Below are positions 11,786 to 23,817 of a stretch of DNA of 64,000 nucleotides, piece by piece. The notes under the pieces were generated by a model. The model had not been told where the DNA came from and searched no databases. It saw only the letters and a list, made by a program, of their open reading frames with translations. The stretch comes from Parietaria judaica (Eukaryota; Streptophyta; Magnoliopsida; Rosales; Urticaceae): positions 29,854,001 through 29,918,000 of the forward strand of contig OX940860.1 in the NCBI GenBank assembly GCA_954871525.1, given 5' to 3'. The translations under genes and the position numbers were made by a program. Numbering within the stretch: position 1 is the first letter of the stretch; every line of letters begins with the position of its first letter.

Positions 11786-12458
11786 CGAAGTATCTCGGAA
11801 GGCTCAGAAGGAAGAAATCCAGAAGATGAGTGAGAGAAAGAGAATTGCAGGGTGAAAATCACAAGGAGGTTCAGAAAAAGTTGTTTCGGAAGATATCCGA
11901 AGAAGGCGGGACCTCGAATTTATAAAAAAAATAAAGGGAGGCGAACCAACGCGTTTTCAATCCAACGGTCCATATTTAAAGCATACGAAAGACATCAACG
12001 TTGGAGACAGTTGAACCGTTGTATCTCCCAAATATACTCGAGTGCGAAGCGTCAGCATTTAATGCTGAAAAGATTTGCGTGAGAATCGAGACTGACGTGT
12101 TGGGAAACTGAATCGCTATGGGGCCCAGGGACAGGAACTGTCGGGAAAGCCATAGGTCACCAAGAGAATAGCCCATCGCAGGCACTCCCATCGCCGGTAT
12201 CCTCATCGCAAAAACTTCCTCGAGGGAGACATAGTTCCTCGAGGGAGAAAATTCCTCGTTGAAAATTGCTTACGTCAAATAGCTCATCGCATATTAGCCC
12301 ATCGAAAGATCCGACAAATTGCGATGAGGTTCTCCGACAACTTGCATCGGGGCCACCGTGTCAACTAAAGTGGTCGACGGGGTTCACGAACATCTTTAAC
12401 CATCCACGGTTAAGCTTATTTTACCAAGTGTTTACACTTGACAAAATGGGGGACTAAC
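11786..12458 (+). other. 3' noncoding region and polypurine tract of the gypsy element
   Basis: No convincing ORF. At 12,168–12,312 short motifs recur (CCATCGCA, CTCATCGC, CCTCGAGGGAG), as in the 45-bp array and LTR. The A/G-rich AAAATGGGGGAC at 12,443–12,454, directly before the 3' LTR, is the likely plus-strand primer site. Confidence 0.7.
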
Positions 12459-13232
12459 TGTTGAGGTCGGATTTGGTCAAATCCCCATCTCAACACTTTT
12501 CGTGTCATTTTTCCCACAAACGACATGTAAAGCAGCAAGGAAGCTCATCGCTCGAGGGCCCATCCCCGATGAGGATTATCCCCGAGGAATTTAAACCGCG
12601 AGAAAGCACGGCCACAAAGAAGCAAGTTGCGATAAAGCGTCCCATCACGCTCGTCTCGAGGAACTTCGTCATGATGATCAGCGCGGGGCCCAATGACGGC
12701 TGAAGAGATGCGCATTTAATGAAGCCCACCTACCCGATAAGAAGCGTCAGCAACGAGGCGCAGGGCCCAATGACGGCTGAAGAGATGCGCATTTAATGCA
12801 GCCCAACTACCCAAAATGACAGTCTGCTCGGATGCGATATAAAGCAGAAATCTGCCCTGCTTTCCCGGGGATGACGGGAGGAAACGAATGATGAAAGGAG
12901 AAAGTCAAGAAGAGAACAAAAGGCAACTCTATAAAAGGCAAGGGAAGCCTTATAGAAGAGGGGGGAGAAAAACTAGTTCTTAGAGAAAGAAACGCCAATC
13001 TTAAAGAGTCCTTTGTATTTTTGAGTACCGATCTATTGTAATCTGATTATATTGAGATTAGAGAGCGTCGTCGTATATTTGTTCATCATACTTCGAATGT
13101 CCAGCTAATAAACGGGAGAAACCGAGTCCTTTCGGGAATATAATAAATCAGGAATATTCGTGTTCATATTATTATTGTGTTCATTTGATTATTCTTGTGG
13201 CTGGAAAAGGGCGGTGAAAATCGCCCTCTACA
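12459..13232 (+). repeat. 3' LTR of the gypsy element, complete
   Basis: 774 bp, starting TGTTGAGGTC and ending CCCTCTACA. Nearly identical to the visible 5' LTR. The five bases after it (GCTTC) are the candidate right TSD; the left partner lies outside the window. A related solo LTR lies inverted at 53,691–54,465. Confidence 0.95.
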
Positions 13233-13789
13233 GCTTCCGTTATAGCCTCTACGTCAAATGCGACCAATTGTCACCTTTGTTTTTTAGCATCACTGACAAT
13301 AGAGTTAATTCCGAATCATTAGTGCTAATCTCTCACAGTCGGATTACAGTGGTCGTACGCAAGATCTAGGGTTTGTTTACCAAAACAACACCGAAGTCGG
13401 AGATGCTAACCCCGAATGTGGATTTACAAACTCTGACTTTGAGGTGGAATATGTTGAGTGTGAAGCCTAATCTACATCTTTTGTATTACACGTTATGTAG
13501 CGAGGGTATTTTAGATTTTTCACACGGGTTATTTGCCCTAGGTTTATTTTTCGCTTATAAGGCTTGTAGCCGTCATTAGTGCGTTTTGTAGCATAAATTG
13601 AGAGAGACGAGATTGAGGGTGTAATCAGAAACTCCGATTGAGAGATTGATAGTGGATCGAGATTTACAGGAGGCAAGTGGACGTACCTCCTACACTGGGA
13701 GCGAACCACTATAATTCTGGTGTCGATTTCAATTTCGTTTATCGCTTTTATCGTCTTTCGAATTGGGAATTAGGGCAAAATTCCTAACA
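13233..13789 (+). repeat. Probable copia-type LTR fragment
   Basis: The segment next to the gypsy element reads like the R-U5 end of a plant Ty1/copia LTR: leader-like sequence, GTGGACGTACC, then GAGCGAACCACTATAATTCTG, pyrimidine-rich sequence, and an end at TCCTAACA. No PBS follows, so it would be a 3' or solo LTR whose left part is outside the window. This rests on pattern resemblance only. Confidence 0.45.
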
Positions 13790-14431
13790 GAATACGTGTG
13801 TGAGGAAAAATGACAAGTGACATATGACTGACGAGTCATAACGAAAATCACTTGGAACTTACACTGACACAAAAAATTATATTTGATACCTATACCACGT
13901 CAAAATAGAATTAAGAATATGCCATTAAATATTTTATTTTTATAGTTGGCTCTTAAGTGAGACTTTCCTAGCCTTTTCATCTATGAAAAATATTATAAAA
14001 AGTGTGTTCCCATAAAATAATTTATCTTTTTACACGAACATCAACAACCTGTTTTGATTTTGATTTTGATTTTTGATACCACAAAGTCGTCAACAATTAA
14101 ATAATTTATCTTTTTACACGAACATCAACAACCCGTTTTGATTTTGATTTTTGATACCACAAAGTCGTCAACAATTAAATATCTTTTTTCCAAAGAGCAA
14201 TATCGAAACCTTTATTTATGTATTTAGACAAGACAGATACCATTTCTGTATCATCATATAAGCACAAATAACAACAATATTTTTACACGCAAAGGTAAAT
14301 TAAAATAAATAAAAAAGCACTCAATTACGAAATTACAAGAGCACACTTAGCCAAGTTATAGTTCATAAGTCTTCATTATTATTATATATTGAGATTTGAG
14401 AGAGAATAGTGTAAGTACACAAAAGCGATGG
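13790..14431. other. Intergenic DNA with an 84-bp tandem duplication
   Basis: AT-rich. Two direct copies, 14,017–14,100 and 14,101–14,178, start ATAATTTATCTTTTTACACG; the second lacks six bases of a GATTTT run. The last 70 bases are presumably BOR 3' UTR. Nothing else seen. Confidence 0.7.
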
Positions 14432-16509
14432 TCATTTGGGCGTGGAGACACTGCTGAGAGGGCTCTTGCCCAGAGAAGACAAGTGGGGGCTGTGGGGCCC
14501 TCTGGCCGCGGACCGAGGGCTCGGCTCTCCTTGTGTAATCTCGCTTGCCGGTACCGGGCGAAGAGGGCTGTGACTGTACGACTTGCACGGGCTCTGAATT
14601 GCCGATGCCGAGCTGCTTCGCATCTTCGGGCTGCTTGTGCTGTGCCTGAACTCACACCGGCTTCTCGTCATCACTTCGTCCAAAATCTCACCGTCGCCCC
14701 CATACGTCGCACCCGCTCCGATCTCAGACTCCTACTCATCAGGAAAAATAAAATAAAATCATGACACTGCTATGTTGGCCAAAATGATATGATAAATGGG
14801 GAGTGCAAAAAGAAAATTTAGAGCGTCAAAATTTAGTTGAGATTCGAGTTTATTCCGTGAGATCATAGGTCTTTATCTTTTATTTAAAAAAGAATAGATA
14901 AAAATTGGGAGCCGGTATTTGTCAATCTCGGCTATCATGGAAACCGGGACTAGGATCGGTTTAAAAAATTAATACTAGTCAGACCAAATAAACCGTTCCA
15001 AATTTTATTATATGATTACCCTATTGAATATATATATATATATATATATACGTGTGTGTGTATTATATTTTTAGGATTTTAATTTGTTTACAAAGCTGTA
15101 GGTGTTTCTACCCGTACCTGCTCAAAATCGGTAAATACCAACATTCCGCTTTCATATATTAATTTGGAAATACGGAGAAGAGCTAGACTAGGACTAAAAT
15201 AACTCAAAGCACTGATTCTGCTCCAGTTAGGATAAAAATGAGATAGATAGATACATAGATAGTGTTACCATTGCGAGGTTGAAGGGCAGCGCGGGAGCCT
15301 CTTCGTACGCGGCGGCGTCGAGGTCTTGAAGATGGATTCCTTTGAAGAGTCTGGGCAGGAAATACTGCCTCACCGGGACCAAGAGCATGATCATCAACGG
15401 GAACATAACCCCGGCGATGGGCACCCACGTCAGCCCAAAGCATATCAACAAATAAACCGTTTGAAATATCGTGAATAACGCTATCGACTTGAACGGCACC
15501 GTTTCCACAAACGTCGCATGGTAGTCCTCAAGAACCCTACAAAACAAAGGCTCCGCATAAAATTCTTCAATCGTGTCTAGTTAAGACGCAAAGTGTTCTT
15601 GTTTACGTGTTGCATTTACTAATATTTAATCGTACTCGTTTCATGTATGGTGTTCGGACCCAAATTGTCAATTCTTTATATTATACTAAGACTTAAAAAA
15701 AAATGATGTGATGTGTGAGGTGTACTTGTATCTTCTGGCTGGAGCTGTGAAGAGCAACAGGATTCTTTCCCAGAACTGGTTGCCGGGCAAACTCTCGATG
15801 GCCATGAAGGCGAAATAACCCCACAAAACCGACGTCGGAATCATTTTGAGCAGCGGCATCGCTGCCACGCAGGAACCGACCATGACCGACTGTAGCATGT
15901 TGCTCACACGCTGCTCCTTCACTTCCACCGGTAGCAGATCGTCGATCTCCTTCTCCACGTCGAACACCGACTCGTCCACCGGCGCGTCCATGTTTCCCAT
16001 ACTCGACGCCTCTGCTATTGTCTCCTCCTTCAGCTCCTTCAGCCCATGCAACTGTTATATAGTTTATAAGGTCAGAGTATGTTACTTCTCTCGTTATTAA
16101 CTAATTTTAAGATAGAAACTCGTGATACTTAATATCGAACTCGGTACCCTTGAAGAGGCGTCTTGATAAATGAGAGGAGTCTGCATTTGGTGATAAGCTT
16201 CTTGCATGTTGCCGTAGAGCTGCCCCAAGCTCGCGTTCTTTCTCATGCTTCTCCGAGCCGTCGCCACAAGCCGGTTCCGGAGCAACTGCCGTGACAATGA
16301 TGAAATTCACATTTAACAACTTAATGATCAGTTAAAAATATGCCGTTAATAAATGGAAATTGAAGAAGCGTATTGAGCGGTTTAAAACGTCGAACACTCG
16401 CGGGATGTACCTGGTGCTTGAGAGTAGCCAAACTCTTTGTGTGCATTGGGGATTGAGGGATGACTCCGTTTGATGGAGGAATTCCAAGAAGACCGCATAT
16501 CAATGTCTG

Positions 16510-16544
<35 letters not shown>

Positions 16545-18173
16545 CCTCGAAAAAATTGAATATTTTGTTCGGATCAGAAAAAAGGAAAAGATGTTAGTTA
16601 CCAGAAACCCTAGAAGAAGCAAGTCATAGTGATAAGAGGACGGCTTTCTGAGATTGAACTCTTTCTGCTGAGCCAGCTGGGAGGCCACGCTGTGGTCAAA
16701 ATAGTACAAAACTGCGATCATCGTTGCCGGAATGAACGCGCCGATGATGTAGAGCACCGGAACGTTGACCATGTCCTGTCAGTGTCATAACAGAATCATC
16801 AGTAAGTCAGTTCAAACTTAATAAACTAATAAAGTCAAAGTGGCAGTCAAACATGCCTTGATGACCGTCCAGTTGCTGTATGCACCGGGCGACCATGGAT
16901 TTGGGCTGAACAGCCTTCGGGGAATCCCTTTCGGAACGTCGTTGGTCGGAATGTACGAAACTCCCGTCCAAACCAGAACCATCAAAGGGACACCATAGTC
17001 TGCCACAAGGCTTCTCAACCAACCTGAAATCACACTATTGAGATTCAAGATTCTCATGAAGCTTTTCAAGATCATAATTGATTCCGCATACCTGATCCGT
17101 ATCGCCACGACCTCGCTTTCCGACTCTTCAGCGCCGTCAGAAGAAGGCCAAACGAGAGGACCAAAGCGAACATTCCGTTCGCGAATCTCCACGAAGGCAA
17201 GAACGCTGCAGAATTCGGGTCTTCTCGGTTCGGTATGCGAAACTCGTCCACAATTCCCTGCCAACACTTCGATTAGTCAACGACAATCGTACTTTCAGGT
17301 CAAAACGGGTTGAATGAGAAAAGTGCATTTACTTTGATTGCTTGCTGCATGAAGAGCATAGCGATTAGGAGACCGAATAGTTCGCCGGCGATTCTGGTGA
17401 ACCGATTAATGATCGAACACGCTCCTAAAACGGCCAGCAAGAACAGCAGAATCGCTGTCCACACGCACACCCTGCACAGAATCAAAACATTTAGAAGCTC
17501 ATTCTAAACGAAAACTCGAAAAAGATAGATTGACCGGGAAAAGAGCGGTATTGTTACCATCCAGTCCATGCTAAGAACATGTCGCGGCCGAGGTCGGCAC
17601 GCTCTTTGGCAAAGTTGAACATGAAAGTGTACATGATCACAGTGGGCTCTGCAACTCCCAGAATCAGCAGTGGCTGACCTCCGATAACCGAGTGAATCAC
17701 TCCACAAAGCGCCGTCGACGCCAGAGTTTGCACCGCTGTCAGTACTCCGTCTGCTCACGACAAACCCAAAGTACTCAATCACTCCGTACCGCCTTGAAAA
17801 AGTGCTTAAAAGTACCTTTTTTTTTTAATAAAAAAAGTAAAGACAGAATATTCTAAAACCGAGCTAAAGCTATCATTTGCTCTGTCTCTGCCCAATTACA
17901 CACCAGTGCTTCTCTCCAGCTGTTCGCCGAAGGAAATGACCGGGATCGCAGATGCGAAAAAGATATAAGTGGTCGGAGCCAGAATCCTGCATCGAAGTTA
18001 TTCGAACAGTGAAGATCACAAAACAAAAACTATAATGTATCTATATGTATCTATTAGTATTTTTCAAACCTGAGTCCAGCTTTAAAGCCACCAGTCCAGT
18101 CTTGCTTGTAGCACATTAGCCTTCCTCTGATGTCATTCTTGATCCCGCGCAGTGGTACAAACGATTCCTCCAT
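14432..18173 (-). CDS. BOR: Borate exporter (BOR family, SLC4-like anion transporter), 12 coding exons, 717 aa
   Basis: Plasma-membrane borate efflux transporter that loads boron into xylem or exports excess boron. Exons: 18,173–18,070; 17,986–17,904; 17,750–17,558; 17,471–17,333; 17,257–17,092; 17,023–16,857; 16,775–16,602; 16,506–16,411; 16,285–16,148; 16,051–15,726; 15,536–15,269; 14,731–14,432. All junctions keep the frame; the sum is 718 codons with stop, close to the roughly 700 aa of Arabidopsis BOR1. Family motifs include [59 protein letters not shown] and [20 protein letters not shown]. The acidic dileucine-like DDLLPVE lies in a cytosolic loop. The C-terminal exon (DEVMTRSR, then Ser-rich) is weakly conserved. 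Intron 6 uses a GC donor. A TA microsatellite sits in intron 7. The exact paralogue is not assigned. Confidence 0.95.
15027..15062. repeat. TA/TG microsatellite
   Basis: (TA)n followed by (CG)TGTGTGTG, inside the last BOR intron (15,268–14,732). Confidence 0.9.
16511..16541. repeat. TA microsatellite in a BOR intron
   Basis: About 15 TA units just upstream (minus strand) of the acceptor of coding exon 8, in place of a normal pyrimidine tract. Confidence 0.9.
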
Positions 18174-18860
18174 GGTTTCCGGGTCCGGTTTTCGATGAAA
18201 TGTCTGCTGATGAGGATCATAAAATAACATTTCTAAATTCTAACTTTTTTCTTCAAGGTTTGTTAATCAAGAGAAATTGGACATTGTTAATCTAGTGACA
18301 TAAACATTTGTGTGATAATTAAGTATCCCGTAAATGATATCAGTGAAGATATTACCTGGAGCCGCCTTTCCCGTTGAAGCCGGCTTCTACTCAGAACTCG
18401 TCGTCCTTTCGAAGGTGAAGCGTCGTCGTTGTCGTCTTTTTTTTTTTTTTTTTTTTGTAAGGTAGGATTTGTAAGAAAAAGAAGAAGTGTGCTTACATAT
18501 TGAAGAGGCTTTTATAAAGCTATAGCTACAAGGTTGGCTTGATCTCAGCCAGTATGAAGAAAATAGACCAGATTGAGATTTCTATGGATACATTTTCTAA
18601 AAGTATATTGACTCTACAATTTTTTTTTTTTTTTGGGATGTTGGAGATGGATGGGTGAAGAATTACATGATTTGCAGAGTTTTTATAGATGTGTTGTTAA
18701 GGAATACAAGGAGCCAAAGAAGCCAGATTGAGCAAACTAAGGTATGAGATTGAGAACGAAGATAATGAGGAGATTCAAGCAATGAAGAAGAAGAAGAAGA
18801 AGAAAGAAAGAGAGTTAATTGGAAGAGTGGAGACAGAATGAAAGGAGTCTTATATAGCCC
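18174..18860 (-). promoter_or_regulatory. BOR 5' leader, leader intron and core promoter
   Basis: Immediately upstream of the ATG a leader exon begins after a CATCAGCAG acceptor (about 18,205), and a further leader exon ends at CTCCAG|GTAATA (about 18,358). Farther upstream, a TATATAAG box (about 18,856–18,849) is followed by a CT-rich tract (TCTTTCTTCTTCTTC) typical of a 5' UTR start. A second TATAAA lies at 18,516–18,511. The minus strand contains two AUG-stop sites, ATGTAA at 18,668–18,663 and 18,498–18,493, and a short uORF ATGTATCCATAG (about 18,588–18,577). Transcript ends are not known. Confidence 0.5.
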
Positions 18861-18877
18861 CAACAATCAATGCAATA

Positions 18878-18879
<2 letters not shown>

Positions 18880-18953
<74 letters not shown>
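18880..18953. repeat. TTA trinucleotide microsatellite
   Basis: About 24 uninterrupted TAT/TTA units directly upstream of the BOR TATA box; likely length-polymorphic. Confidence 0.95.
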
Positions 18954-18956
<3 letters not shown>

Positions 18957-18959
18957 ATT

Positions 18960-20020
18960 AATTAGCCTAAAAAGTCTCTCAAAAATATTAATTGAATAAG
19001 AAAAGAAGAAGAAAAAATGCGATTAAGTGAGGGTAAGGATGGAATGAGTTATCGTAAATTACATAGGACAGAAGCCATGTATATAAAAATATAATTGCCC
19101 ATCTCGACAACCTGTGAATGTGATTGACCTTTTAATAAATATATAAACTTCTCCGAATATGCAGTTATTTAAACTTAAATATATTTCAACGAAATGAATA
19201 TAGAATAATGTCTTATTATGTTATAAAATCCTCAGAATATGCAGTCGGCAATCTAATAAATTAGTGAATAATTTTAATTGTACTCTATTTCTAATTATTA
19301 TTATTTTGCAAGTACGATACATACATGCTGTACAGCATGTATAAACTGTATATTGTCGTTTTCCCACCAAAGATGTCGTAAGATTTATATAAAAATTATA
19401 TATCCGAATTGACCCCGTGTTCGTTTCCATTGGCTCCTTTTTTTAATATTAGGTCGTATACATGTACAATTTCATTATACAGATGACTTGTATTCTTGAA
19501 TCAATGTATCTACTAATAATATTCGTTTATTAGGATATGGAAATGTTTAATTAGAGATAACTTATGGAGTTTTCTTCTCTTCTCTAAATTCCGATATATA
19601 TATATATATAATATATAATTCGATTAAAATATTTGTAGCCGAAATCCCTATAAATTAAGAAAAGAAATATATGCGTTAATTTTTGGCAAACTATAAATAC
19701 ACAAGTTAGGAAATTTATTGGCGTTGACTAGTATTAATAATTTCCTTTGAAATTGGTTTAAATAATTGATCTACAAGTTATTGGAGGCGATTAGAATTAT
19801 TCATTCAGCTTCAAAGATAATCCAAAAGTGTACATATATAGTGAATATGGAGTTGCGACCTACTCATTTAATAAATTATGGCTTCACTAGGAGCTGTAAA
19901 CATTTGTTCTAAACCCATTGATGTTCTACATCAACTTACTGATTGTAAAATCAAGTATGAAAAAAGTGCAAGTGACATGGATTAAACCAAGACATAGTAG
20001 ATCTGTAGATTTAAACGCAA
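18960..20020. other. AT-rich intergenic DNA
   Basis: No ORF with recognisable homology, no RNA gene and no clear repeat beyond short TA tracts near 19,595. Confidence 0.6.
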
Positions 20021-20024
20021 TGTT

Positions 20025-20410
20025 ATGGGAGTAGCTTTGGAAACCCGGGGCCGGCTGACAGAGGTGGTATTCTCCGTGACGAAAAAGGTAAGGTCATGTT
20101 TGGCTATTCAAAATCTTTTAGAACTTGCTCGATCGAGTAATGAAGACGAGCTAATTGTGGTTATCGAAAGGTTAAGTGTATGTAAGCAAATGGGCTATAA
20201 TTGTATCGACATTGAATGCGACTCAAGAATTGTTGTAGGTTGGATTATTTTGGGTATACGCAATCCTTGGTACCTTGGATTTTTAGGAAGAATTAATTCC
20301 GTTATTAGAGGGTTCAAATGACTATATACAACACTTTTATAGAGAAGAGAATCAAGTAGCGGATGCGTTGGTTCGCCTAGGTGCTGAAGGTAGCAATAAT
20401 ATATTCACAA
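20025..20410 (+). pseudogene. Decayed LINE-type RNase H domain (RVT_3-like)
   Basis: Pieces of a plant non-LTR retrotransposon RNase H are spread over three frames. GGILRDEKGKVMFGYSKSF is at about 20,060–20,120. EDELIVVIERL and IDIECDSRIVVGWI follow in the 20,025 frame, with the catalytic-type Asp in ECDS. YREENQVADALVRLGAEG, the C-terminal His/Asp motif region, comes after a frameshift at about 20,318. The rest of the LINE upstream is not seen, as expected for 5' truncation. No function is expected. Confidence 0.7.
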
Positions 20411-20479
20411 ATTCTAGCCAACTTCCTGGAAATATAAAAAGTTAGTTTAGGTTAGACAAAATGAACACTGCGTATATTA

Positions 20480-20742
20480 GGCATATCTAATGTTTCTTTT
20501 GTGCTAATTGGTTTGTGTGTTTTTTCATTATGAAGATAGTTTTATTTTTTGGGATATTTTTAATGTTCAAATTGTAAATCCAAAATTCTATCATATGTAT
20601 CTATGGTTTTGGCATACTTAATGTTTCTTTTGAGCTAGTTGGTTCGTGTGGGTTTTGGTATTAAGATGTTTTTGATATTTGAGATCTTTAAATGTTCGAT
20701 TTGTAAATCCAAAATTCTATCATGTATTAATTTATAGTTTTC
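20480..20742 (+). repeat. 131-bp direct duplication, probably LINE 3' region
   Basis: Two diverged head-to-tail copies start at GGCATATCTAATGTTTCTTTT (20,480) and GGCATACTTAATGTTTCTTTT (20,611). Each ends in AAATCCAAAATTCTATCAT. They directly follow the RNase H relic. Confidence 0.7.
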
Positions 20743-23700
20743 CTCCACCATATGTGAGGGTTTTATTGATAAATTTGAGGCGGAATAATTATGTGAGTGA
20801 TCTCCCGCTATTGGTTAAAAAAAATAAAATAAAATAAAAAGAGCTCTAAACATTTAGTTACACACAAGCATTGGTCTTAGTTTTAAGAATCATAAATGAA
20901 TTGCATTATAATTCTTCAACTCTAGTTTAATAATGTTACTAGTATTATTCGCTTAGTCAATATTGCTAGGTAGAGACACTAAATCTGAGATTAACAAATA
21001 ATTGAAAAGAAGTGAACATATATAGTAGTTGTAAAAATAAAAAGGTCATGAAAGGTTAATATATACATAGCCTTTGGCTTCGATTGCAATTAATTTATAA
21101 ATGGTACGCAAAAGTTTTGCTTGTTGATTTAGTTTTTAAGCTCAATAAAGTAAACCATTCTTTATTCATAATGCTACGTATATAAATAACATATATGTTA
21201 GTAGAAGTATTGCATGCGAGGTTAAGCTCGACTTAGTTCAACTCGATATGTCGAAGAGTGACTAGGAAGGCAAGACCCATTCGATCAGGACAGAAGGACC
21301 TGGTCGCAAACAAGCCTAGTCACCTGATCATGGTGCCGAAGAGATCACGCCGACCAGGAACTAGACATCCCGATTCTAGGGAGAACCAGACAACCCGGTG
21401 GACATGAATCGGGCGCCCTGGTCGAGCGGCCAAGTAGTTGGATATCCAGCTGGCACCAGTAGACTAGGGCACGACGACTCGGTCACATCGGACCTTGCTC
21501 AGAAGAGCAAGTTAGGACAAGCAAGTCGAGACAAAAAGAACCAGGTTGTGCGATTTAAAAATTTAACATAGTAGATGCAGTGAGAGTTCGAGACAAAGCA
21601 TGAGAGAATGTCAACGCGCGCGTCTACTTGTGTATACATATAATTAAGAGAGTTGTTCTTTAATTTTAAGGATTAGATTGATTTGCTTATATATAGTATA
21701 AATAGTTATGTATATTCATGGTTGATTTTCTCTTTTTTTTTTTATTAATTTTTTTAGATATTATTCAACGCAAGAAGGTATTCTCCTCTTCTGTTCTTCG
21801 TGACATTGAGTAGTTTTGGTTTAAAGGTAGAGCTCGGAACCAACCAACGTTGCAATAATACATGTGTGATGCTGTCACTTCCTATTAAATATTGCTTCGC
21901 TTATATTATAATAATAATAATATATAGTTAATCAATTTGCAGCATCTCATAGCAGGATTTGACATTGCTTTCTTTAAGTATTTGTGGATTATAATATATA
22001 GAGATCCAGTAATCATATTATAAATAATAAAAGGTCCCACTAATCTTTTATTTTAATGTCTTAATAATTGGAATAATGGGATCTTTTTCCGTAGTTTTTA
22101 CTCGACGATCCCGTGAGGGTATTTTTATATGCATGTTTGTAATTACTAAACGGTCTTCTATTTTTTTTTTTTTTGAAAAGTCTAAAACGGTCTTTTATTG
22201 ATAATATAATACGTACAAGAAAAAAAAATAGCTGTACAATATATTATTAATTTGTTTTTTTTTTTTTGAACTATAATTTGGCTAGTCAATTGCATTTTCT
22301 CCTCTCTTATTGCTTTCAACTTTTTAGGGTTTTAATTGTCTCGTTGAATTATTGTCCCAGAATTTATGTTGATGACAAAAGATAGAGCGAGACCCTCCAC
22401 GATAGATATACAAAAATCGTCCACTTTATATATACATCTAAAATTATTCACATAAGCCATAACGGCAAAACTTAATTATTTAAGGCGGCATACCATGCTT
22501 AATTAATTACTCCACATCTAACATATTTTCAAACTTGATTATTTTTTAGGCATATATAGTAGCCGAGTTGTAATTTTTATTTTATTTTGTTTCTTCATAT
22601 TTTTCGTATTTTTATCCTTAAATATGCTTATATTTCCTCTATAATATATAAGTAGCTTTTAAAAATTGTATCTTATCGTCCCCACTAATATAATTATATA
22701 AAAATACGCAAATAGCATAATAATGCAGTTCATTGAAATTGTTTAAAATTCTTAACTTTATATAATGCATATTCTTTTTCTATAAGTGAATTATGAGGGG
22801 ATGGATGTCAATGATTTTGTCTGGCACAATACGACTATAAATGATTGTTCATTTAGGAATTGAAAGGCAACAATAAAACCACTTGTCCTTATTATTAAAG
22901 CAAATTCTATTGTCAATACAAGAATAATAGTAGTATAGTACTTCATATAGTCATATTGCTTGATGCTGTTGCTAATGCACGTGGCAATAATCGCATGCAT
23001 AATATTAATAAAGATGCGTATTTCATTTTAAATCTCTTAGTACGCATGAATAAAATTATTATTGGTATATAAATATATAATATATGACATAAGCCACACA
23101 TAATTTTCCTAGGAAATAATGTTGTATGTGAGACGGTTCATGCATGATGTTATAGTACTTGACAAGGAAGACTAGACACCCCACTAGCTAGCTAGAGTTA
23201 GGTGGATGGCGTGGGGTCCTTGAACTCAACTCAAAAGCATAATTAAGAAGCTTACTTACCATTAATTCTCGTTTTAATATTAATATTCGGAGGACCACTT
23301 CACGTAATTGTATTTGCTCTTAAGTCTACTAAAAATTAAATTGGTCATCAAGTTTGATTCCACTTTATAAAAGCTCAGGTTAATTGTGCCAAATGTACCT
23401 TAAGTTATACACTTATACTTATTTGGAGCAACATAGACCCAAATCTTAATTGTAGTAAAAAAAAAAGTATATTCAAGTTCAATTTAGTGAGGATACAGAG
23501 GTGGTTTTTTTGTTTTTCTACATTAAGTACATTCAAATTGCAGTAAAGTAGAATTTAGGTACAATCAATAACTTTGAATACCTTTACCACTATATAACAA
23601 AAAAAAAACCTCTATGTGACAGTCATCAATCCTGTGAGCCGAGATGGCAAGAAAGGGCACGCTGTGCAATCTCGCATCGCTTGTGTAAGGGGATGTGTTG

Positions 23701-23805
23701 ATGGGACGCTCCCGAGACTGTGCAGGTATGGGACTGCACGGCTATCGGAGATCATACAGGTATATATATATATATATGAGATTGTATGGTCGAAGAAGCT
23801 TAAAA
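20743..23805. other. AT-rich intergenic DNA with one GC-rich island
   Basis: No gene recognised. At about 21,205–21,560 base composition changes sharply: a GC-richer block with recurring GACCAGG / CTGGTCG-like words but no long ORF. It could be a fragment of an unrecognised repeat. The rest is AT-rich with poly-T runs. The 200 bp before the CACTA element include a TA microsatellite at 23,761–23,777. Confidence 0.5.
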
Positions 23806-23817
23806 CACTACAAGAAA

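Larger units (their letters stand above)
1..13232 (+). mobile_element. Ty3/gypsy LTR retrotransposon, Tat-like, 5' end outside window
   Basis: A long LTR retrotransposon. Order: partial 5' LTR, primer-binding site, gag-protease, reverse transcriptase, RNase H, a second (archaeal-type) RNase H, integrase, a 45-bp tandem array, two antisense ORFs, polypurine tract and 3' LTR. The second RNase H between the first RNase H and integrase, plus a long antisense-coding region 3' of pol, are hallmarks of the Tat clade (Ogre/Retand/Grande relatives). The LTRs begin TG and end CA. The visible 589 bp of the 5' LTR differ from the 3' LTR at six positions by hand count, so the insertion is recent. By alignment to the 3' LTR about 185 bp of the 5' LTR lie outside the window, so no left TSD can be read. 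The coding region is broken several times, so this copy is non-autonomous. Confidence 0.95.

Noticed and set aside
1..13232. Endogenous pararetrovirus instead of a retrotransposon
   Set aside because: LTRs, PBS, integrase and a second RNase H are present; no movement or coat protein domains were seen.
14396..14764. Plus-strand ORF of 122 codons
   Set aside because: Antisense shadow of the last BOR exon, which fits the BOR frame and family C-terminus.
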